A stretch of DNA of 64,000 bases from Archangium sp. (GTDB lineage: Bacteria > Myxococcota > Myxococcia > Myxococcales > Myxococcaceae): assembly GCA_030695565.1 (NCBI GenBank), contig JAUYRZ010000067.1, positions 1-64,000 on the forward strand, read 5' to 3'. The notes beneath the pieces are model-generated. The model made no database searches. It had not been told where the DNA came from and saw nothing but the letters and a program-made list of their open reading frames with translations. Below are positions 34,033-43,527 of the stretch, in pieces (positions within the stretch are counted from its first letter, which is position 1; each line of letters begins with the position of its first letter). The translations under genes were made by a program, and so were the position numbers.

Positions 34033-34825
34033 AGAGGTCCCACGGGTTGGCCACGAGCGAAGTGCTGAAGCGGCTGAGCGTGCGGCGCCCTTCTCGCGGG
34101 GGCCCATTCAGCGGCGCGCTCGAAGAGAACGTGCGGACCTCATGTGTGAAGCCAGCGCGCACTCCGGCTTCCAGAGACAGGTTCGGCAGGCCGATGAAGC
34201 TGAAGAAGATCTCCACGCCGGCCCTGAGGCACGCATCCCAGGTCATGGAGAGCAGCGGGTCTTTCAGATCGCCTGTGGTCTTCGTCGATCGACCCATGCG
34301 CAGCTCTGGCGCGATGAAGACGATGGTGTGCTCCGTGCTCGCGAGCACGATCGGCACGGAGAGCTGCAACAGCAACTCGGTGGTGGTCGGCCCGGTTTGG
34401 ATATCGCTGCCGTTCGCGACCGGGAGCTCCGACGAAGGGGCCGAGACCATGGCACCCAGTCCGAACTCGAGACCCAGGCGCGTGACGGGCGTCCACCAGC
34501 GCAAGCCGAGAATCGGCACTGACACGCGCACGAAGGGCGCAGGTACCGGCCCTCCAAAGGAGCTCATGGTGCTGTCTTCACTCGCCTGAAGTACGGGGGC
34601 CGTTCCCAGAAACCCGAAGCCCAGATGACCCTTCATTCGCGCGGCGGCGGTGAGGGGCGCGGGAGCGGGAGCAGGCACCGGTGCGACGGCCAGCGGCAGC
34701 GGCGAGGCGACCACGGGAGCAGTCGGAGCTCCCGCATCGATCGGCTCGACGAACCCCGCATCGGCGTCCTGCGCTTGCGCCGTCGCGGCCGAAAGACACA
34801 CCACCACCACCCAGGGCCATCGCAT
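33998..34825 (-). CDS. Exported barrel-like envelope protein
   Basis: 275 residues. Signal peptide MRWPWVVVVCLSAATAQAQ, a Pro/Ala linker (AVAPVPAPAPAPLTAAAR), then alternating polar/hydrophobic strands with Gly turns ending in LSARYYF, as in small outer-membrane barrels. Its ATG shares one base with the TGA of the upstream lipoprotein gene, so the two are co-translated. No family is recognised. Confidence 0.8.
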   Translation of the reverse strand: MRWPWVVVVCLSAATAQAQDADAGFVEPIDAGAPTAPVVASPLPLAVAPVPAPAPAPLTAAARMKGHLGFGFLGTAPVLQASEDSTMSSFGGPVPAPFVRVSVPILGLRWWTPVTRLGLEFGLGAMVSAPSSELPVANGSDIQTGPTTTELLLQLSVPIVLASTEHTIVFIAPELRMGRSTKTTGDLKDPLLSMTWDACLRAGVEIFFSFIGLPNLSLEAGVRAGFTHEVRTFSSSAPLNGPPREGRRTLSRFSTSLVANPWDLFTSTLSARYYF

Positions 34826-36207
34826 CAGAACTCCTGCCACCACGTGACGTCGTTGATCGGATCGGGCGTGAGCGCATGCACCCCGCTCGCGGACGCCGGG
34901 AGCAGGAACTGCGGCGCCAGAACTTCGTCGAGATCGCTCGACTGCAGACCCACCTGAAAGTCGGACCGCACCGCCAGCGAACTGCCATTGACGATGCGCA
35001 GTCGCGCCTCTGTAACCGAGGAGACATAGGAGACGGCCACCGAAGAGTCGTCGAGCTCGGTCACCGCCTTCAAGGTCGTCTGTTCGCGCAGGGTGCCGGC
35101 GTAGCTCAGCCCTCCATCGCGGGAGATCTCCCAGGCGTCGCCGCAGCCCGTGAAGAAGCGCGAGTGATCCCGCGTGGCCCAGAGGTTGTTGCACGCGCGA
35201 GGCTGCGTGCCTCCGAACGGACGGAGCAGCCCGGCGCGTGAAGGCAGGACCTCGACCGTGTCGCTTGCGGACACCACCAGCCAACCGCCATCGGCAGAGA
35301 CGAAGCCGAGATCGACCCGTTCAGCCGTGCTCTGAGCCAACACGGTGCCCGCGTCGATGGAGAGGTGAAGCCCCTGAGAGGACCCGCCGTAGACCCACGC
35401 CGTGTCACCCACGGGAATCGCTGCGCGCACGGCGAAGCTCACCGGCCACTCGGCCTCGAGCGTGAAGTCATCGAGCCGAAAGAAGCTCACGTACGCGTCT
35501 TGCGCCACCACGAGCCTGCTGCCCTCGATGCTCAGTCTTCGAGGGAGCCGTGGGAGTGCCTGGGTTGCGTCGACGCCGCCGTCCATGTCGAGCCTCATCA
35601 CGTTCGCGCTGAGGGCACCGATCGCAAACGCCCGGCCACTCGCGTCGCAACAGACGACGTCGGTCACTGCGAACGGCAGCTTCTTCGCCGGCAGCACCTC
35701 GATCGGCCACACATGAGACGTTTCACGGCACCCGTCGGAGACGCTCAGCTCAATCACCCACCGTCCTGGCTCAGAGACAGTGATCTGCACGGTCTGGGGC
35801 CCGATGGGGCTGATGATCGTGTTCGGCACGGGGTGGTCGCGGCCCGCGTCTTCCGCGTGAACCGACCACGCGCTGGTCAGTGGGTCGCGGTCGAAGTCCT
35901 GAACCTGCGCGGCGAGCCCGATCTTCTGGCCTGGGGCCAGCCTCCAGGTGAGGCCGGGAATGAAGCGGGAGTTGATCGACGGCGCGTTGAGGTTTTGGGC
36001 ACAGGCGTCGCCGCCATCGCGCCCGGCGTCCTGCGAGGCGGTGCACGAACAGGGCTCGAAGGTGCCGTTCCCGCGGCAGATCTGCGCGCCCACACGCCCG
36101 TCGGTGCAGGCACACGCCTCGGTCTTGCCGGGAATGCAGGTGTTCACACACGAAGCGCTCACCCCGCAGACCACGACCAAAACCACCACCACGCCCAGCT
36201 GCCGCAT
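34825..36207 (-). CDS. Cys-rich lipoprotein with a likely beta-propeller part
   Basis: 460 residues. Signal and lipobox at VSASC (Cys 20). Directly after it is a Cys-rich segment (CIPGKTEACACTDGRVGAQ, then CRGNGTFEPCSC) found in many myxobacterial surface lipoproteins. A PKD-like beta domain lies at about 75-165, then a repetitive WD/propeller-like region to the end. Surface exposure likely; ligand unknown. It is upstream of and coupled to the barrel-like gene. Confidence 0.82.
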   Translation of the reverse strand: MRQLGVVVVLVVVCGVSASCVNTCIPGKTEACACTDGRVGAQICRGNGTFEPCSCTASQDAGRDGGDACAQNLNAPSINSRFIPGLTWRLAPGQKIGLAAQVQDFDRDPLTSAWSVHAEDAGRDHPVPNTIISPIGPQTVQITVSEPGRWVIELSVSDGCRETSHVWPIEVLPAKKLPFAVTDVVCCDASGRAFAIGALSANVMRLDMDGGVDATQALPRLPRRLSIEGSRLVVAQDAYVSFFRLDDFTLEAEWPVSFAVRAAIPVGDTAWVYGGSSQGLHLSIDAGTVLAQSTAERVDLGFVSADGGWLVVSASDTVEVLPSRAGLLRPFGGTQPRACNNLWATRDHSRFFTGCGDAWEISRDGGLSYAGTLREQTTLKAVTELDDSSVAVSYVSSVTEARLRIVNGSSLAVRSDFQVGLQSSDLDEVLAPQFLLPASASGVHALTPDPINDVTWWQEF

Positions 36208-36365
36208 GGGCGCTCACCTACACGAGTGAAGCCACAGCGGCCAGACCGGCGCTGCCGCTCGCCGAAGCGCGATGACGAGCTGCGGCATTCCCCGCCGTTT
36301 GAGTCCTTGCCGGTCTGAAGGCCCGCCCGTAGCGTCCGCCGACTCTCAATCCGGAGGAACGCACC

Positions 36366-37232
36366 TTGGCGAACTCAGTCCGCGCAGGCCTCATTCAGTG
36401 CAGCAACCCGATCAACGACGAGTCGGTGCCGGTGAAGAAGGTGCAGCAGGCGATGCTGGATAAGCACATCCCGCTCATCGAAGAGGCCGCCAGGAAGGGC
36501 ACGCAGATCCTCTGCCTGCAGGAGATCTTCAACGGCCCCTACTTCTGCCCCGGTCAGGACAAGCGCTGGTACGCCGCCGCCGAGCTCATCCCCGGGCCCA
36601 CCACGCACGTGATGAGTGAGCTCGCGAAGAAGCACGGCATGGCGATCGTGGTGCCGCTCTACGAAGAGGAAATTCGCGGCGTCTATTACAACACCGCGGC
36701 GGTCATCGACGCCGACGGCAAGTACCTGGGCAAGTACCGCAAGCAGCACATCCCGCAGACCTCGGGCTTCTGGGAGAAGTACTTCTTCAAGCCCGGCAAC
36801 GGCGGCTACCCCGTCTTCCAGACCCAGTTCGCCAAGGTCGGCGTGTACATCTGCTACGACCGCCACTTCCCCGAAGGCGCGAGGGCGCTCGGCCTCAACG
36901 GCGCAGAGATCGTCTTCAACCCCTCAGCCACCGTCGCCGGCCTCTCGCAGTACCTGTGGAAGCTGGAGCAGCCCGCACACGCCGTCGCCAACGGCTACTA
37001 CGTCGGCGCGATCAACCGGGTGGGCACCGAAGCGCCGTGGAACATCGGCAAGTTCTACGGCACCAGCTACTTCGTGAACCCGCGCGGCAAGATCATCGCC
37101 GAAGCGAGCGAAGACAAAGATGAAGTGGTGGTGGCCGACCTCGACCTCGCCGCCATCGATGAAGTGAGGCAGACGTGGCAGTTCTACCGGGACCGCCGGC
37201 CTGACGCGTACCAGGACCTCACCCGCCCGTAA
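36366..37232 (+). CDS. Carbon-nitrogen hydrolase, probable beta-ureidopropionase
   Basis: 288 residues of the nitrilase superfamily. The catalytic triad is visible: Glu in LCLQEIFNGPYF, Lys in GKYRKQHIP, Cys in GVYICYDRHFPEG. In this family it would hydrolyse N-carbamoyl-beta-alanine (or its methyl form) to beta-alanine, CO2 and ammonia. N-carbamoylputrescine amidase (AguB) is close in sequence and cannot be ruled out by motif alone. The next gene, dihydropyrimidinase, supplies exactly this substrate, which favours the ureidopropionase call. TTG start at 36366 with GGAGG nine bases upstream. Confidence 0.9.
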   Translation: MANSVRAGLIQCSNPINDESVPVKKVQQAMLDKHIPLIEEAARKGTQILCLQEIFNGPYFCPGQDKRWYAAAELIPGPTTHVMSELAKKHGMAIVVPLYEEEIRGVYYNTAAVIDADGKYLGKYRKQHIPQTSGFWEKYFFKPGNGGYPVFQTQFAKVGVYICYDRHFPEGARALGLNGAEIVFNPSATVAGLSQYLWKLEQPAHAVANGYYVGAINRVGTEAPWNIGKFYGTSYFVNPRGKIIAEASEDKDEVVVADLDLAAIDEVRQTWQFYRDRRPDAYQDLTRP

Positions 37233-37252
37233 TTCAATACAGGAGCCAAACC

Positions 37253-38662
37253 ATGGGTCTCGTCATCAAGAACGGCAACATCGTCACTTCGAACAGCGAG
37301 TACACGGCTGACGTGTACTGCGACGCCGGGGTGATCAAGGCGATCGGCAAGGATCTCGAGGTGCCCGCGGGCACCACGGTGGTCGACGGTTCGGGTCAGT
37401 ACGTCTTCCCGGGCGGCATCGACGCGCACACGCACATGGAGCTGCCCTTCATGGGCATGGTGAGCTCCGACGACTTCTTCACCGGTACGGCGGCCGGCAT
37501 CGCGGGCGGCACCACCACCATCATCGACTTCATCATCCCCAACCGGAACCAGAGCCTCATCGAGGCGCGCGACTTCTGGATGAACAACGCCAAGAAGGCG
37601 GCGGCTGACTACGCCTTCCACATGGCGGTGACCTGGTTCAGCGACCAGGTGAAGAAAGACATGGAGCACGTCTACAAACACGACGGCATCCAATCGTTCA
37701 AGATCTTCATGGCCTACCGCGGCGCGATCGGCGTCGACGACATCGAGCTGGTGCAGGTGCTCGACGTGGCGCACTCCCTGGGCGCGTTGGTGACCTCGCA
37801 CTGCGAACACGGTGACGCGGTGGTGGCCCTGCAGAACCGCCTCGCGGGCGCGGGCAAGTTGGAGCCCAAGTGGCACGCGCAGAGCCGGCCTCCGTATCTC
37901 GAGGGTGAAGCGACCAACCGCGTCATCCAGCTCGCGCGCGTGGCCGCCGATGGGCGCAACGGTCACCCTGCGCAGGCCAAAGACTCGCAGCCGCTCTACA
38001 TCGTGCACCTCACCTGCAAGGAGTCGATGGACGCCGTCTACCGCGCGCGCCAGGAAGGTCAGCACGTGATGGTGGAGACGTGCCCGCAGTACCTGCTGCT
38101 CGACGACGCGGTGTACGAGAAGCCCGACTTCGAGGGCGCGGCGTACGTGATGAGCCCTCCGATTCGGCCGAAGGGTCATCAGGAGTACTTGTGGAACGCG
38201 CTGTCGAACGGCGCCATCCAGACGGTGGCGACGGATCATTGTCCCTTCCGCCAGGCTGATCAGAAGGTCGCGGGGAAAGACGATTTCCGGAAGATCCCCA
38301 ACGGGGCTGCGGGCATCGAAGACCGCATGTCGCTCATGTACACGTACGGCGTGGCGACGGGCCGCATCTCGCTGCAGCAGTTCGTGGACGTGACGTCGAC
38401 GCAGGCGGCGAAGATCTTCAACATGTACCCGCGCAAGGGAGCCATCGCGGTCGGCTCGGACGCCGACCTGGTGCTCTACGACCCGAAGGGCAGCAAGAAG
38501 ATCTCGGCCAAGACGCACCACCAGAAGGTCGACCGCAACATCTTCGAGGGCTTCGAGCTCAAGGGGAAAGTGGCGACCACGGTCGTCAACGGCAGGGTGC
38601 AATGGCAGGACGGCGACCTGCGCGTCGAGCGTGGGGCCGGCCGTTACATCAAGCGCACTTAG
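37253..38662 (+). CDS. hydA: Dihydropyrimidinase (D-hydantoinase)
   Basis: 469 residues, an amidohydrolase of the dihydropyrimidinase type. Metal-binding HxH in GGIDAHTHMELP, and the carboxylated Lys in SFKIFMAYRGAIG near residue 155. Further metal ligands are in VTSHCEHGDAV and IVHLTCK; TVATDHCPF is the C-terminal signature. It opens dihydrouracil or dihydrothymine to N-carbamoyl-beta-alanine or the isobutyrate analogue. Start ATG 20 bases after the hydrolase, so the two form an operon divergent from the lipoprotein pair. Confidence 0.95.
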   Translation: MGLVIKNGNIVTSNSEYTADVYCDAGVIKAIGKDLEVPAGTTVVDGSGQYVFPGGIDAHTHMELPFMGMVSSDDFFTGTAAGIAGGTTTIIDFIIPNRNQSLIEARDFWMNNAKKAAADYAFHMAVTWFSDQVKKDMEHVYKHDGIQSFKIFMAYRGAIGVDDIELVQVLDVAHSLGALVTSHCEHGDAVVALQNRLAGAGKLEPKWHAQSRPPYLEGEATNRVIQLARVAADGRNGHPAQAKDSQPLYIVHLTCKESMDAVYRARQEGQHVMVETCPQYLLLDDAVYEKPDFEGAAYVMSPPIRPKGHQEYLWNALSNGAIQTVATDHCPFRQADQKVAGKDDFRKIPNGAAGIEDRMSLMYTYGVATGRISLQQFVDVTSTQAAKIFNMYPRKGAIAVGSDADLVLYDPKGSKKISAKTHHQKVDRNIFEGFELKGKVATTVVNGRVQWQDGDLRVERGAGRYIKRT

Positions 38663-38665
38663 TCT

Positions 38666-38688
38666 CCCTCTCCCCTCCGGGGAGAGGG
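38666..38688. repeat. Dispersed palindrome copy
   Basis: CCCTCTCCCC / GGGGAGAGGG arms around TCC, then GTCGGGGTGAGGGG (the reverse orientation of the family lead). Follows the dihydropyrimidinase stop and ends just before the next gene. Confidence 0.88.
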
Positions 38689-38707
38689 TCGGGGTGAGGG
38701 GCCAGTG

Positions 38708-39742
38708 ATGCGAATCGAAAGCCTGACGGCAAAGCCCCTCTCGGTCCCCCTCACCAACCCGTTCGTAATCGCCTCGGCGAGAGTCGAGGTGACACCGAAC
38801 GTGTTGGTGGAAGTCGAAATCGTCGACGAAGTCACGGGCGCCCGCGCCACCGGGCGCGGTGAATGCGCCACGCTGCACCCGGTCACCGAAGAAACGCAGG
38901 CCTCCGTCCTGGGTCACCTCGCGAAGTGGCCCGCCTGGTCACCCGCTGAGCTCCGTGGCTCCGCCGCACAAGGCGTGCACACCGCGCTCGAAGACGCGTC
39001 CGCGAGGCTCCAAGGCCGACCTCTCCGCCACGCGCTGGCAGGCGATCGATCACCGGCCAACCAACTGATCACCGACATCACGCTGCCCATCGGTCCGCTC
39101 GACGAAATGGGGCAACTCGCGATCGCCTGGCGAGCCCGCGGCTTCACCTGCTTCAAGGTGAAGGTCGGCAAAGACGCCGACGCAGATCTCCGAGCGCTCG
39201 AACGCATCCACCACCTCGTGCCCGACGCGACCTACCGCATCGACGCGAACGCGGGCTACTCGGCCGCCGAAGCGATCGCCGTCGCGCGCGCGTGCATTCG
39301 ACTCGGCCTGATCATCGAGTGCTTCGAACAACCCTGCGGAAAACACGCGCTCGACGCGATGGCCGAGGTGGCCGCTGCCCTCGACATTCCGGTCATCGCC
39401 GATGAGTCCTTCCAGGGTCGCGCCGATCTCGAGCTGCTCGCCAAAGAACGGGCCGCCGACGGCATCAACCTCAAGCTCACGAAGCTGGGCTCCTTGAGAG
39501 AAGCAGTGGAGGTCGGCCGGCTCGCACGAGCGCAGTTCGGCCTGAAGCTCATGGTGGGCGCGATGGTGGAGACCCGCCTCGGAATCACGGCCGCCGCCAA
39601 CGTGGCCGCCGCGTTGGGGGGCGTGGAGTACCCCGACCTCGACACCGCATTCCTGCTCGCGGCCGACCCCTTCACCGGCGGCTACGTGGCCGACGGTCCT
39701 CGACTCTCACTCACCAACGGCCCCGGGCTCGACTGTCACTGA
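38708..39742 (+). CDS. Enolase-superfamily enzyme, dipeptide epimerase type
   Basis: 344 residues of the muconate lactonizing/dipeptide epimerase subgroup. The KxK acid-base pair is in CFKVKVGKD, metal ligands in YRIDANAGY, IECFEQPCG and VIADESFQG, and the second base in INLKLTKLG. Members epimerise dipeptides such as L-Ala-D/L-Glu from murein; related muconate enzymes differ at the C-terminus. Sequence alone does not fix the substrate. A hairpin separates it from the pyrimidine gene, so it may be independent of that pathway. ATG at 38708 (a GTG one codon earlier is open). It overlaps the convergent lipoprotein gene by 7 bases. Confidence 0.87.
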   Translation: MRIESLTAKPLSVPLTNPFVIASARVEVTPNVLVEVEIVDEVTGARATGRGECATLHPVTEETQASVLGHLAKWPAWSPAELRGSAAQGVHTALEDASARLQGRPLRHALAGDRSPANQLITDITLPIGPLDEMGQLAIAWRARGFTCFKVKVGKDADADLRALERIHHLVPDATYRIDANAGYSAAEAIAVARACIRLGLIIECFEQPCGKHALDAMAEVAAALDIPVIADESFQGRADLELLAKERAADGINLKLTKLGSLREAVEVGRLARAQFGLKLMVGAMVETRLGITAAANVAAALGGVEYPDLDTAFLLAADPFTGGYVADGPRLSLTNGPGLDCH

Positions 39743-40032
39743 GCGCAGCGCCACTCGCCGACGCTGGCGGTGCCCGTCTGGTCGAAACAGATCAGCGCGC
39801 CGTCAGCCCATCGGCCGTCGGGGAGCTGATCACCCACGCCGGGGTAGGAGCACCGCGCGCCCAACGTGCAGCTCGCTTGCTGGGCGCAGAGTGTTCGAGC
39901 GTCTTGCCAGGTGGGCGGACAGCCTTCGGGTTGCGCTGAGGCGACGACGATGGGCGCGGCAGAGACCTGCACTTCTTCTGCAGGACCACAGGCAGCAAGT
40001 ACGAGCGTGAGCAACGTGGCACGGAGCATCAT
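39736..40032 (-). CDS. Small Cys-rich lipoprotein
   Basis: 98 residues. Signal plus lipobox LVLAAC (Cys 15) and six further Cys in the mature part (CPPTWQDARTLCAQQASC, GARCSYPG, ICF, WRC), consistent with a disulfide-stabilised secreted fold. Convergent with the epimerase gene, divergent from the next. Not recognised. Confidence 0.78.
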   Translation of the reverse strand: MMLRATLLTLVLAACGPAEEVQVSAAPIVVASAQPEGCPPTWQDARTLCAQQASCTLGARCSYPGVGDQLPDGRWADGALICFDQTGTASVGEWRCAQ

Positions 40033-40114
40033 GTGCCCTTGGACACGCCAACGTCGTCGTGTGGGACACGTGAAGAACGTTGTCTCGCTGCGCGGGCGCT
40101 GGCACGGTGTGGGA

Positions 40115-40939
40115 ATGCGGTGGCTCTGGGGCGTGGTGGTGTTGGCCGGTTGCAGCGTAGCGCTCGAAGATTGGGGCCGCGCTTCGGGTCAGGCGCGCTG
40201 CGAGCGGGCTCAACGATGCGGAAGCCTGTCGCGCGCCATCGACTGCACCAGGCCCGGCGTCTGGTCAGACACCTCGATCGAGAAGCTCGAGTTCGACCGC
40301 CAACACGTGGGCTACTCCGCCTCCGCGGCTGCGGCGTGCATCGCACGGATCAAGGAGGACGTCTGCAGCGTGGTGAGTGACTTCACGCCTGAGTGTCGCG
40401 CCGCCTTCCCCGGAAAGTTGCAAGAAGGCGCTCCTTGCGGGCTCCCGCTGCGCGACGAGTGCGGGCCGGGGCTGGTGTGCCTGGTCGATGCGCCCTCGCT
40501 GTGTGGGCGATGCGTGACCGCGACGGAGCGAGGGCAGCCGCTCACCTCCGACCATCCGTGCGCCTGGGGTTTGGTCCGCGCCCCTGGAGCGGGCGACGCA
40601 GCCATCTGTGAACCTCGCGTGGGCCCTGGTGAGTCGTGCTCGCAGCGCGCATGCGTGGAGTGGCTCGCCTGCACCCGCGCGACGGGTACCTGCGAGCAAG
40701 GCGCCCCGTCGGTGACGAGCGCAATCGGTGAAGTGGGCGATGCGTGTGATGTACCGGACTTCAGAAGGTTCGACATCCGGACCTGTCTGCCGGGCCTCAT
40801 CTGCACCGACGGAGCCTGCGTCGCACTGAGCGCGTTCAATGCAGCGTGCGAAGAAGACGCCGACTGCTTGAGCCATCACTGCGGAGCCGAGGGGCTCTGT
40901 ACCGCTCCGCGCGCGCCGGATGCACCGCTCTGCCCGTAA
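40115..40939 (+). CDS. Cys-rich surface lipoprotein
   Basis: 274 residues. Lipobox VVLAGC (Cys 13) and about 25 Cys spread through the mature part in short CxxxC-type spacings (CGPGLVCLVDAPSLCGRC, CDVPD, CEEDADCLSHHCGAEGLC). These are the repeats found in large paralogous families of myxobacterial lipoproteins. The ATG at 40115 gives a good signal peptide. The function is unknown; the pattern suggests disulfide-rich ligand or matrix binding at the cell surface. Confidence 0.83.
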   Translation: MRWLWGVVVLAGCSVALEDWGRASGQARCERAQRCGSLSRAIDCTRPGVWSDTSIEKLEFDRQHVGYSASAAAACIARIKEDVCSVVSDFTPECRAAFPGKLQEGAPCGLPLRDECGPGLVCLVDAPSLCGRCVTATERGQPLTSDHPCAWGLVRAPGAGDAAICEPRVGPGESCSQRACVEWLACTRATGTCEQGAPSVTSAIGEVGDACDVPDFRRFDIRTCLPGLICTDGACVALSAFNAACEEDADCLSHHCGAEGLCTAPRAPDAPLCP

Positions 40940-41058
40940 CGTGCTCAGAGCGTCTTGAAGCTTCGGCACTCAGTTCATGTTTCAGTTCCAAGGTGGGTTT
41001 CGCCTTCGGGCGGCAACGCCAACGCAGCAGCCCGGCCCGGTAAACGAGGTGGTTCTTC

Positions 41059-43485
41059 ATGTGGTGGATCGCGATCGTCGTGGTGGTGCTGGCAATCTCG
41101 TACTTGCGCGCCACGGGCCGGGCCGCCGCCGAGCCCCCGCCTCAGGGCAACCTCATCATCTGGGTTCACCGCTCCGCGCACCTGGCGATCCTCGAAGCAG
41201 ACGGCGAGCACAGCATGGTCGGCCAGCGGATCAGCGAGAGCCTCCAGGGGGTGCTGGCGATGGAGACCCCCGACGGTCCCGTGCCGCTCTCGCGGGAGAA
41301 GGTCGACGCCTTCCCCCTCACTGCTGACCAGCTCTGGGCTTCAGCGGTGGGCGAGCTCGCACGTCGCGAGACCGACTTTCTCCCGCTGGGGCCAGGCCTG
41401 TTCATGTGCCGCACCCGGGACCGGCTGGCGCCTTCGCGGCTGCTGCTGCACGACCGCTTTCTCGCGCTGGGGCTGGGCGGCGCGCCCGTGGCGATCGCCC
41501 CCGATGAACACGTGCTGGTCGTCGCCGACGGCGCTGACGAGGCTGCGCTGAGCAAGCTGCTCACGCTGGCCGGGCAACACTTCTCCGGAAAGGAGTACCG
41601 CTCGCTCATCCCCGTCGTCCTGGAAGACGGGGAATGGTCTGACTGGGAGCCGACTCCCGCGTTGATGACCCGGGTGCGCGACATGAGGGCTCAGACGATC
41701 CTCAAAGACTTCCTCGCGCTGGGCCGTGGCGGCATCAGCACCGAGCCGTGCGCACACGCAGCCCAGACGAAGGACGGCCTCATCGCCGCGTGGGTCGAGG
41801 GCACCGAGGTGCTGCTGCCGAAATGTGATCGGCTGGTGCTGTTCGATGCGACCGAGTCGGGGCCGCTCCACCGCGTGGAGCTGGGCCCGGAGTTTCTGCA
41901 GATCCTCACGTTCATGCATGCCGAGCGCGTGCCCTTCATCCGTCGCGCCCTGCCGGCTCAATTTCCTTCGAAGTACGCCAGGCAGTTTCTGATCAACCAC
42001 GCAGGCCAGCCGAAGCACGCACCCAACGCGTCCACACCTGGCTTCGACGAGGTGCTCACGTCCGCGGCACGACCGGGGGGCGTGCTGCTGTCCACCGGGG
42101 ACGAGGTTCTGGAAAACGCTGACGAGCTCGACGCCCAGGCCATGCTCCCCGACGGGCGCGTGCGCAAGTTGACCCAGGCCGAACTGGAGAAGCTGATCAC
42201 GGTCCTTCCTCCGAGCGAGAACGCACGCCTCGAGCAGCAGTGGCTTCACGAGCTCGACGAGGCGCCTCCTTCGCTCACCCCCGAGGAGGTCGTCCTCATC
42301 GGTTCGTGGATCCTGGGCGGGAGCGAGGCAGGTACGCCCGAACAACTCGCGATGGGCGCGCGCTTCGCGTTGGCGCTGCAGGCAGAAGATCGCAACGAAG
42401 AGGCGCGAAAGCTGCTCGAGCAGGTGGTGAGCCAGGAGCCGACCAACGCCGGCTTCCACACCCAGCTGGGCGTCGTGCTCCTCGCCGAAGGCGACCGGGC
42501 GAAAGCGCGTGAACACTTCGACCGGGCGATCGCGCTCGACCCCACCAGCGCGATGCCGTTCGCGCACCGGGCCGAGTCGTGGCTGGAGGAGCTCGAGTAC
42601 GAGAAGGCCCAAAGCGATACCGCCCGGGCGGCCGAGCTGGCGACCGCGGCAGATGACTTCGTCTCGGCACTGCACGTGGGGCTGCTGGAGCAGGCCCTCG
42701 AGCAGGCGACGCAATCGGAAGAAGCAGCCTCCGAGCGGCCGGAGTCGAAGAGCGACGTGAGCGACCCCTCGCTGCTCGTGGAGAGCGGTCAGCGCGCGGC
42801 CTTGATGCCGGTGCTCCGGCCCGCGTCGTACCGGCACGGCTCGGCGCTCAACGTGAGGGCGATGATGGCCACCAACGGGCTGGGCGACGCGAAGGTGGTG
42901 ACGCAGGAGCCGCTCTCCTGGCCGCTCGAAGACGGCATCGTGACGGAGCTGGTCTACGACTACGGCACTCGCATGGTGCCGCTCACCATGCGCGAAGCGG
43001 CCGGCAACCTGGCGCACGAGCTCAAGCGGATCGCGCTCACCAACCTGGAGGCCGCGAGCATCGAGCCGCTCGAGGTGATGGCCCCCGGCGTCTGGCGCGC
43101 GGGTTGGATCGACGGGTTTCGGGCCTCGCGCCTCCTCACGCCGCAGTTGGTGCACGCGCTGGGTGAGCAGGGGCCGCTGATCGCCTTCACGCCCCGCTAC
43201 GACACCTTCATCCTCGCGCGGCGCGATGATCCGGCCGCGGTGACGAAAGCGCTCGAGCTGGCGAACGAAGACGTGGAGGAGCTGCGCGATGAGTACGCCT
43301 GGCGTGAGGCGCTCACCGCCACCCCGTGGCTGCTCACCGAGAAGGGCTGGACACCCTGGAAGGTCAGCGAGAACCACAGCCAGTACGCAACCTTCAAGGC
43401 GCTCGACCAGCGGCTCGAGCTCGCTCGCACGGCCTCGCTCCAGGGGCTCACGCAGTTCACCGCTCAGCCCGCCGCGAGTGCGTGA
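41059..43485 (+). CDS. Membrane-anchored TPR protein with two DUF1444-like regions
   Basis: 808 residues. An N-terminal anchor helix (WWIAIVVVVLAISYL) precedes a DUF1444-like (YtpQ-type) region (about 40-200: FPLTADQLWASAVGELARR, then VLVVADGA). The middle holds two TPR units (about 435-535: DRNEEARKLLEQVVSQEPTN, GDRAKAREHFDRAIALDPTS). A second region of the same type follows (about 610-800: LVYDYGTRMVPLTMREAA). The duplication is my reading and needs a profile search. Ribosome site GAGGTGG before the ATG. Likely an envelope-facing scaffold; partners unknown. Confidence 0.8.
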   Translation: MWWIAIVVVVLAISYLRATGRAAAEPPPQGNLIIWVHRSAHLAILEADGEHSMVGQRISESLQGVLAMETPDGPVPLSREKVDAFPLTADQLWASAVGELARRETDFLPLGPGLFMCRTRDRLAPSRLLLHDRFLALGLGGAPVAIAPDEHVLVVADGADEAALSKLLTLAGQHFSGKEYRSLIPVVLEDGEWSDWEPTPALMTRVRDMRAQTILKDFLALGRGGISTEPCAHAAQTKDGLIAAWVEGTEVLLPKCDRLVLFDATESGPLHRVELGPEFLQILTFMHAERVPFIRRALPAQFPSKYARQFLINHAGQPKHAPNASTPGFDEVLTSAARPGGVLLSTGDEVLENADELDAQAMLPDGRVRKLTQAELEKLITVLPPSENARLEQQWLHELDEAPPSLTPEEVVLIGSWILGGSEAGTPEQLAMGARFALALQAEDRNEEARKLLEQVVSQEPTNAGFHTQLGVVLLAEGDRAKAREHFDRAIALDPTSAMPFAHRAESWLEELEYEKAQSDTARAAELATAADDFVSALHVGLLEQALEQATQSEEAASERPESKSDVSDPSLLVESGQRAALMPVLRPASYRHGSALNVRAMMATNGLGDAKVVTQEPLSWPLEDGIVTELVYDYGTRMVPLTMREAAGNLAHELKRIALTNLEAASIEPLEVMAPGVWRAGWIDGFRASRLLTPQLVHALGEQGPLIAFTPRYDTFILARRDDPAAVTKALELANEDVEELRDEYAWREALTATPWLLTEKGWTPWKVSENHSQYATFKALDQRLELARTASLQGLTQFTAQPAASA

Positions 43486-43527
43486 AATGAGCGAGCAGTC
43501 AAAGTCAGCGCTGGTTAGCGAGCGTCC

